A model generated the notes under the pieces. The model ran no database searches and had not been told where the DNA came from. It saw nothing but the letters and a program-made list of their open reading frames with translations. The translations under genes and the position numbers were made by a program. A DNA stretch of 64,000 bases from assembly GCF_900103005.1 (NCBI RefSeq), contig NZ_FMWL01000002.1, positions 62,001-126,000 of the forward strand, in the 5' to 3' direction. This DNA is from Acidaminobacter hydrogenoformans DSM 2784. GTDB lineage: Bacteria; Bacillota; Clostridia; Peptostreptococcales; Acidaminobacteraceae. Shown piece after piece: positions 59,019-64,000 of the stretch. How positions within the stretch are numbered: position 1 is the first letter of the stretch; every line of letters begins with the position of its first letter.

Positions 59019-60380
59019 TTAGACTCTAACCATTTTTGCTATAAAAAAACCATCTGTCCTTTGAACATTCGGGTAAAGTCTGACTGAGCCATCCTCATCC
59101 GACCATGGTGTACCAACCAACTTAAACTGTGGATGTGCTGACAGAAAGTTTTGAATGACGCCTTGATTTTCTTCCGGATCAATTGAACAGGTGCTGTAAA
59201 CCATGATTCCGCCCTTCTTCACATAGTGTGAAGCGTTCTCGAGGAGCTGAGACTGAAGTGTCACAAGGGAAGAAATATCTTCCGGCTGTCGTCTATAACG
59301 TATCTCCGGCTTTCTTCTTATGATCCCAAGTCCTGTACAAGGGGCATCCAATAATACACGGTCATAAGCGTCAACAGATTGTGGGTCAAAGTCCAAACCG
59401 TCCCAAATTTGCGGCTTAATAATTGAAATACCGAGACGGTTTGAATTTTCTTTGATCCTTTGAAGCTTTTTATCTGAAACATCCCGGGCTGTAATTTCCC
59501 CGCGATTATTCATCTTCTCTGCCATGTGTGTGGTCTTGCTGCCAGGCGCGGCACACAGATCCAGGATGCGTTCTCCAGGCTGAGGATCAAGAATTTCTGT
59601 CACCATCATGGACGCAAGATCCTGAACGTAGAGCTCTCCCCCAATAAAGGCCGGCCATGTTTGAATCGCACGATCCTGACCGGAATGGATAATGAGCGCA
59701 TAATCAAAAATTGAACTGACTTCAGAAATAATCCCATCCTGCTCAAGGCGCTTCTGAACCTCAGCTGTACTGGCTTTAAGCCGGTTGACACGCACACTTA
59801 AAGGCGGCTCGGCATTGTTGGCCGCCATGAGGGCTTCGGTGAAGTCATAGCCAAATAGCGACACCCAGCGATCAACAAGCCATTTAGGATGTGAATACAT
59901 GATCGAAAGAAAACCATTTGGGTTTTCACTTCGAACGGGTTCATCAAAGCTACCCATACCCCTCTGAAAATTTCTTAAAACACCGTTGACAAAACTGCTT
60001 AGATGCTGGCCCTTCTTCTTCGACAATTTAACGGCTTCATTTACGACTGCCGAAGCAGGTATACGATCCATAAACATCATTTGATAAATGGCAGTCCGTA
60101 AAACCATGTGAATAAATGGATCAATTTTTGACAGCTTTGTCCTCGACACTTGCTGAAGCAAATAATCCAACAGGAGCTTCTGTTCCAGTACACCATAGAT
60201 CAGACGTACAGCAAGTCTTCGATCCTCTGAAGACAACGCGCCTTCTCTGGTCAAATTATTGACAGCGTCACTGGACAAAAGCCCCCTTTTGTCAATAGCC
60301 AATAAAAGGTCTACCGCAGTTTGACGTGCAGAGGGTTGTCTCCTGGTATTATTCTGCTTGGCACCTTCATGCATAGTCAT
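59019..60380 (-). CDS. rsmB: 16S rRNA (cytosine967-C5)-methyltransferase RsmB
   Basis: Methylates C967 of 16S rRNA. N-terminal NusB-like helical domain (about 15-150) and a C-terminal Nol1/Nop2/Sun methyltransferase: LDLCAAPGSKTTHMAEKM near 270, DAPCTGLG near 343 and YSTCSIDPEENQ near 395 (the two catalytic Cys). 453 residues. It ends 17 bases before prpC. Confidence 0.97.
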   Translation of the reverse strand: MTMHEGAKQNNTRRQPSARQTAVDLLLAIDKRGLLSSDAVNNLTREGALSSEDRRLAVRLIYGVLEQKLLLDYLLQQVSRTKLSKIDPFIHMVLRTAIYQMMFMDRIPASAVVNEAVKLSKKKGQHLSSFVNGVLRNFQRGMGSFDEPVRSENPNGFLSIMYSHPKWLVDRWVSLFGYDFTEALMAANNAEPPLSVRVNRLKASTAEVQKRLEQDGIISEVSSIFDYALIIHSGQDRAIQTWPAFIGGELYVQDLASMMVTEILDPQPGERILDLCAAPGSKTTHMAEKMNNRGEITARDVSDKKLQRIKENSNRLGISIIKPQIWDGLDFDPQSVDAYDRVLLDAPCTGLGIIRRKPEIRYRRQPEDISSLVTLQSQLLENASHYVKKGGIMVYSTCSIDPEENQGVIQNFLSAHPQFKLVGTPWSDEDGSVRLYPNVQRTDGFFIAKMVRV

Positions 60381-60490
60381 GATTTCACCGTCTCCATTTC
60401 CAGGCTAATTCAGCCCCCATACGTACATGTAGAACTTTTGTCACATTCAAATTCTGACAAGACTGATGTGACTGCGTCATTAATAATCTG

Positions 60491-61189
60491 TTAATCTCTC
60501 ATCCGGTCCCGGATCAACAACAGTCGGACAAGCTCCATGACTGAAACAGCGGCGCTTGCGACGTAAGTTCTCGCTGCTGCGCCAAGTACTTTTTTTGAAG
60601 ACGAGACTTCGTCCTCCATAATGTAGCGGCCATCCACCAGCTCTGCAATTGCTCTGGAGCTGGCATTGAACTCAATTGGCAAAGTCACGATATGGAACAG
60701 CACAGCAAAGAGATAAAACAAAATTCCAAGGTCCACAAGCGGAACAATCCTGAAGAAAAATCCCGCCATTATAAGAATGGGAAGGATACCGCTTCCCAAG
60801 TTCGCAAGCGGTAAAAACAAATTTCTGAACCGGATAGGCTTATAGCCTTTTGCGTATTGGATAGCATGACCCACTTCATGGGCGGCAACGCTGATGGCTG
60901 CAATACTGTCGCTTCCATAAACGGTTTGCGACAGCCGAATCCTGTTATTTCTGGGATCGTAATGGTCTGTCAAAGATCCTGCCACAGGCTCAACAACCAC
61001 ATCATAAAGCCCATTCCTATCCAATATGGCCCTGGCCACCTCTACGCCTTTCATCCTTCTGTACGAACCTACCCGGGCATACTTTGTAAACGTTGACTTA
61101 ACTTGTACCTGCGCGATCATAGCGAAAATATAAACCGGGATCAGGAGCAAAAATCCCAGTGATCCGGCCGTTCCCATATAGCCATTCAT
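60491..61189 (-). CDS. yugP: YugP-family zinc metallopeptidase
   Basis: Membrane protein with a short N-terminal membrane helix and a catalytic HEVGHAIQYAKGYKP motif near residue 105; two or three further hydrophobic helices follow (about 130-185). An FNASSRAIAELVDG stretch supplies the likely third ligand region. The natural substrate is unknown. AGGAGGTCATAAA before ATG-AAT sets 232 residues. In Clostridia it lies in this operon next to rsmB or fmt. A 110-base gap without a clear element separates it from rsmB. Confidence 0.92.
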   Translation of the reverse strand: MNGYMGTAGSLGFLLLIPVYIFAMIAQVQVKSTFTKYARVGSYRRMKGVEVARAILDRNGLYDVVVEPVAGSLTDHYDPRNNRIRLSQTVYGSDSIAAISVAAHEVGHAIQYAKGYKPIRFRNLFLPLANLGSGILPILIMAGFFFRIVPLVDLGILFYLFAVLFHIVTLPIEFNASSRAIAELVDGRYIMEDEVSSSKKVLGAAARTYVASAAVSVMELVRLLLIRDRMRD

Positions 61190-61219
61190 TTTATGACCTC
61201 CTGTTTTGGGCAAAATAAT

Positions 61220-62170
61220 TTAATTGAATCTGTCCCCAGCCTTGAGGCTATGCCCGAGAAGATAGTCAGACACTTTCATTCTGCGAGCGCCAGGTGCTTG
61301 TATCTCAAAAAATCTCACTGCGCCCCGACCGGCTTTGACTGTGAAGCTGACGCGATCAACGTCGATCAGAACACCGGGCTCCGCCTGAACTGCCATAGAT
61401 TTAAGGCTGTCTTCACGCACAACCTCTGGCGTGAACACCTTAAGCTTAACCTCACCCAAGGAGGTCAAACCAGCGGGCCACGGATCAAAGCCCCTGACCA
61501 GGGCACTGATTTCCTCTGCGGTTCTCTCCCAGTCAATTTCAGCCATCCTTTTTTCAATTTTGGGCGCATAAGTGGAAAGTTTGTGATCCTGGGGTACAGG
61601 TGTCAAGCTGCCTTTCACTATGCCTTCCAAAGTTTCTTTCAGGACATTCGCACCCATCTGCATCAGCAGATCGTGCAGAGCGCCTCCGGTAATCGTATCT
61701 GACAACTTGAGGCTTTGCTTATGAAGCATGTCGCCTTCATCCAGTCCAGCACTCATTTTCATGGTGGTCACACCCGTTTCATTTTCGCCGCTGACAATGG
61801 CCCATTGAATTGGCGACGCACCTCTGAGCTTAGGAAGAAGTGAAGCATGCACGTTGATACACCCATATGCCGGCAAGTCCAGGATTTCCTGTGAGAGAAT
61901 CTGACCATAGGCCACGACGACAATCAGGTCCGGGTTCAGCCCCTTGAGTATCTCCATAGCTTGCGCGCTTTTAATTTTTTCAGGCTGATACACGGGAATG
62001 TCCTCTTTTTGCGCTGCCGCTTTCACCGGAGGCGGTGTCAGCTTGTTGCCCCTGCCCTTTGGACGGTCTGGCTGGGTAAACACACCTATGACCTGGGCCC
62101 CTTCAAAATGGATGCAAGTCTCCAGACATGGCACCGCAAATTCTGGTGTCCCCATAAAAACGATCTTCAT
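61220..62170 (-). CDS. fmt: Methionyl-tRNA formyltransferase
   Basis: Formylates initiator Met-tRNA using 10-formyl-THF. IVFMGTPEFAVPCLE at residue 3, CINVHASLLPKLRGASPIQWAI near 105-125 (Asn, His and the SLLP loop) and GVTTMKMSAGLDEGD near 135. C-terminal OB-like domain. 316 residues. It begins eight bases after def. Confidence 0.98.
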   Translation of the reverse strand: MKIVFMGTPEFAVPCLETCIHFEGAQVIGVFTQPDRPKGRGNKLTPPPVKAAAQKEDIPVYQPEKIKSAQAMEILKGLNPDLIVVVAYGQILSQEILDLPAYGCINVHASLLPKLRGASPIQWAIVSGENETGVTTMKMSAGLDEGDMLHKQSLKLSDTITGGALHDLLMQMGANVLKETLEGIVKGSLTPVPQDHKLSTYAPKIEKRMAEIDWERTAEEISALVRGFDPWPAGLTSLGEVKLKVFTPEVVREDSLKSMAVQAEPGVLIDVDRVSFTVKAGRGAVRFFEIQAPGARRMKVSDYLLGHSLKAGDRFN

Positions 62171-62178
62171 AGTGCCAC

Positions 62179-62631
62179 CTACGCTTCCTCAATCATTTTA
62201 TCGATAAAAAGTACACCATCCAGGTGATCAATTTCGTGACAAAGCGCCCTGGCGAGCAGCCCCTCGCCTTCGACGACATAGACTTCACCGTTTTCATTCA
62301 GGGCTTCAACCCAGACTTTCGCCGGCCGGCGTACAGAGCCAGCTCTTTCAGGCACGCTCAGGCAGCCTTCGACTTCAAACTGCTCGCCCTCTTCTTTGAT
62401 AACTTTTGGATTGATCAGCACTTTGACGCCCGTATCATCATAGACATCAATAACCGCAATCCGCTTGAGTATACCAACCTGCGGTGCAGCCAGTCCGACC
62501 CCTTCCGCATGATACATGGTATCCACCATATCCGCGACTATCTCTTTAACCCTTTGATCGACTATTTGAACCTCTCTTGAAAGCTTTCTGAGAACCGGAT
62601 CTCCATCCGTCCGAATATTTCTGATTGCCAT
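62179..62631 (-). CDS. def: Peptide deformylase
   Basis: Removes the N-formyl group from new proteins. GVGLAAPQVGI near 43, EGCLSVP near 88 (Cys ligand) and CHEIDHLDGVLF near 130 (HExxH). 150 residues, type 1. AAGGAG precedes the ATG. Between priA and fmt. Confidence 0.98.
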   Translation of the reverse strand: MAIRNIRTDGDPVLRKLSREVQIVDQRVKEIVADMVDTMYHAEGVGLAAPQVGILKRIAVIDVYDDTGVKVLINPKVIKEEGEQFEVEGCLSVPERAGSVRRPAKVWVEALNENGEVYVVEGEGLLARALCHEIDHLDGVLFIDKMIEEA

Positions 62632-62661
62632 TTCATAACACGCTCCTTACCCTGTACAGGT

Positions 62662-62687
62662 GCAGCGCGCCAATTTTTGGCGGCTGC
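62662..62687 (-). other. hairpin directly after priA
   Basis: GCAGCcGCCAA and TTGGCgcGCTGC pair around AAA next to the priA stop codon, and a CCTGTACAGG palindrome (62651-62660) follows before def. No U-tract. Likely an internal processing or stability structure. Confidence 0.45.
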
Positions 62688-64000
62688 TTATAAGACACTG
62701 ATCGCTCTGACATCCACAGCGCATCTTACATCTTCACGCTGTGTTGGCAGCTTTCGCAAAACCTCTTCAATTAGCGTCAGCATCTCTTCCTTATATTTTA
62801 TTATAATTTGCCATCGATATCTATTTTTTATTTTGCTGTAGATCGCTGGATTAGGTCCCAGAATTACAAGATGTCCTTTTTTGATCATTTCAGAGGGCAA
62901 ATGCTTGCTCAGCCATTCATAGAGCTTCGCGGCACTCTTTTCGACATCTTCGGGCTTAAACCCGGAGAGGATGATATTGGCCATCTGAAGATAGGGCGGA
63001 TAGCCAAAAGCTTTACGTATGCCCATTTCTTCTTCGTAAAAGCCCAAATAATCATGTTCAGCTGCCCTGATAAGCGCAAAATGCTCCGGCGTATAAGTTT
63101 GGACCACAACACGCCCTTGGGTTTTTGACCTGCCGGATCTTCCACTGACTTGAGTCATCAATTGAAAGGTTCTCTCTGAAGCCTGAAAGTCAGGCAGATT
63201 GAGTGTCACATCCGCCAGGACAACACCGACTAAACCAACATTTGCAAAATCAAGTCCCTTTGAAATCAGCTGCGTCCCTATGAGTACCCGTATCTCACCA
63301 GATTCGAAACGCTCAAGAATTTCCTCCAGAGCGCCTTTTTTGGATATAGACTCACTATCCATTCTCGCTGTTATGACATCAGGAAATTTTTCTTTAAAAG
63401 CCTCTTCGACCTTTTCAGTCCCACTGCCATAAAACTTGAAGTAACGGCTGCCACATTCAGGACATACTGTCGGGATTGACGACCTATAATGACAATAGCT
63501 GCACCTTGCATGATTTTGTCCTTTGTGGAAAATAAGGCTCACATCACAGTTTGGACATTTCAGTGCATAACCGCAGCTACGGCAGGAAATGAACGTGTGA
63601 TACCCTTTTCTGTTTAGGAGCAGCATGATTTGCTGTCCATTTTCAAGGGCTCTGTTAATAGCCTCTTCAAGTGTTCTGCTGAACATAGACCGGTTCCCTG
63701 ACATGAGCTCCAGGCGCATATCCACAATTTCCACACTTGGCAGCGCTACTTTGCTGAAGCGTTTGTGCATCTCGACCAACTGCAGTCCACCGCTCCTGGC
63801 TTCGTGATACTGTTCTAAGGAAGGCGTCGCCGACCCAAGAATCAGAGGCGCGTTGTGAAGCTTGCATAAAGCGCCCGCTACCTCCACAGCGTGATATTTG
63901 GGTACCTGGTCTGACTTGTAGGAGCTGTCGTGTGCCTCATCTACCACAATGAGGCCAACAGAAGCACAAGGCGCGAAAAGCGCTGATCTTGGGCCAATGA
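62688..64000 (-). CDS. priA: Primosomal helicase PriA (partial, 5' end outside)
   Basis: Restarts stalled replication forks. Only the last 436 residues are in the window; the frame is open to the right edge (GPRSALFAP then VDEAHDSSYK, the DEAH box). Further on come LGSATPSLEQY, the eight Cys of the zinc sites (CRSCGYALKCPNC, CSYC, CPEC), IGTQLISKGLDF and VSGRSGRSKTQGRV. The Walker A region lies outside. First visible gene of the priA-def-fmt unit. Confidence 0.98.
   Translation of the reverse strand, partial: IGPRSALFAPCASVGLIVVDEAHDSSYKSDQVPKYHAVEVAGALCKLHNAPLILGSATPSLEQYHEARSGGLQLVEMHKRFSKVALPSVEIVDMRLELMSGNRSMFSRTLEEAINRALENGQQIMLLLNRKGYHTFISCRSCGYALKCPNCDVSLIFHKGQNHARCSYCHYRSSIPTVCPECGSRYFKFYGSGTEKVEEAFKEKFPDVITARMDSESISKKGALEEILERFESGEIRVLIGTQLISKGLDFANVGLVGVVLADVTLNLPDFQASERTFQLMTQVSGRSGRSKTQGRVVVQTYTPEHFALIRAAEHDYLGFYEEEMGIRKAFGYPPYLQMANIILSGFKPEDVEKSAAKLYEWLSKHLPSEMIKKGHLVILGPNPAIYSKIKNRYRWQIIIKYKEEMLTLIEEVLRKLPTQREDVRCAVDVRAISVL

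Noticed and set aside
60381..60490. 11-codon ATG frame before rsmB
   Set aside because: No ribosome-binding site; the 110-base gap shows no promoter or hairpin I could support.
1..64000. Mobile element, prophage, defence or biosynthetic island
   Set aside because: No transposase, integrase, terminal repeats, tRNA gene or block of odd composition; gene order is the conserved core order of Firmicutes.

Overview
The window is a 64 kb stretch of core chromosome from a Gram-positive, low-to-mid GC Firmicute, most likely a member of the Clostridia. The main reasons are PolC-type replicative polymerase, CodY, FapR, YlxM, YlxQ/YlxR, RbgA, the prpC-prkC pair, a divergent rpmB next to the Asp23-family gene yloU, and a gene order that follows the known Bacillus subtilis priA-to-rbfA order almost throughout. 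Genes absent from that order include rlmN, spoVM, ylqD, clpQY-codV, the flagellar cluster and proS. Genes present that suit Clostridia include ispG between rseP and polC, a radical SAM gene between rnc and smc, yraN-comM, and a YugP-type metallopeptidase. I could not settle the genus. I found 63 protein genes (priA is cut by the right edge), no rRNA or tRNA genes, no CRISPR and no mobile element. All genes but two (tmcAL and rpmB) are on the minus strand, so transcription runs from high to low coordinates.

Layout from right to left, the direction of transcription. (1) priA-def-fmt-yugP-rsmB-prpC-prkC-rsgA-rpe-thiN: initiator tRNA formylation, deformylation, rRNA methylation, Ser/Thr phospho-signalling, ribosome assembly GTPase. 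(2) Divergent rpmB and yloU-yloV(fakA-like)-recG, then rsmD-coaD-coiled-coil gene. (3) Divergent ackA and tmcAL, both using acetate. (4) yceD-rpmF, fapR-plsX and fabH-fabD-fabG-acpP-fabF: the fatty-acid block, with a FapR operator on the fabH promoter. (5) rnc-radical SAM-smc-(small ORF)-ftsY and ylxM-ffh-rpsP-khpA-rimM-trmD, rplS: SRP, chromosome structure and ribosome maturation. (6) rbgA-rnhB-yraN-unknown membrane protein; comM-dprA; topA-codY. (7) rpsB-tsf; pyrH-frr-uppS-cdsA; dxr-rseP-ispG-polC. (8) rimP-nusA-ylxR-ylxQ-infB-rbfA.

Genes are tightly packed, often overlapping by 1, 4, 14, 16 or 26 nt with the next Shine-Dalgarno inside the upstream gene. There is no gap over 300 bases. Several sigma-A-type promoters are close to consensus (best: TTGACA-17-TATAAT before yceD). 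About 30% of genes appear to start with TTG or GTG, judged from Shine-Dalgarno placement.

Nothing here looks like a defence system or a new multi-gene machine. The observations most worth checking are: a 21-codon basic ORF with its own Shine-Dalgarno filling the smc-ftsY gap; a silent in-frame Ala-Glu repeat beyond the stop of the coiled-coil gene; an 11-bp inverted repeat over the comM promoter; a CodY-box-like site on the topA-codY promoter; FapR control of fabH without a visible box at fapR; the rimP leader hairpin; and many long, perfect hairpins that lack a U-tract. Start positions, promoters and hairpins were read by eye; no folding or database search was possible.
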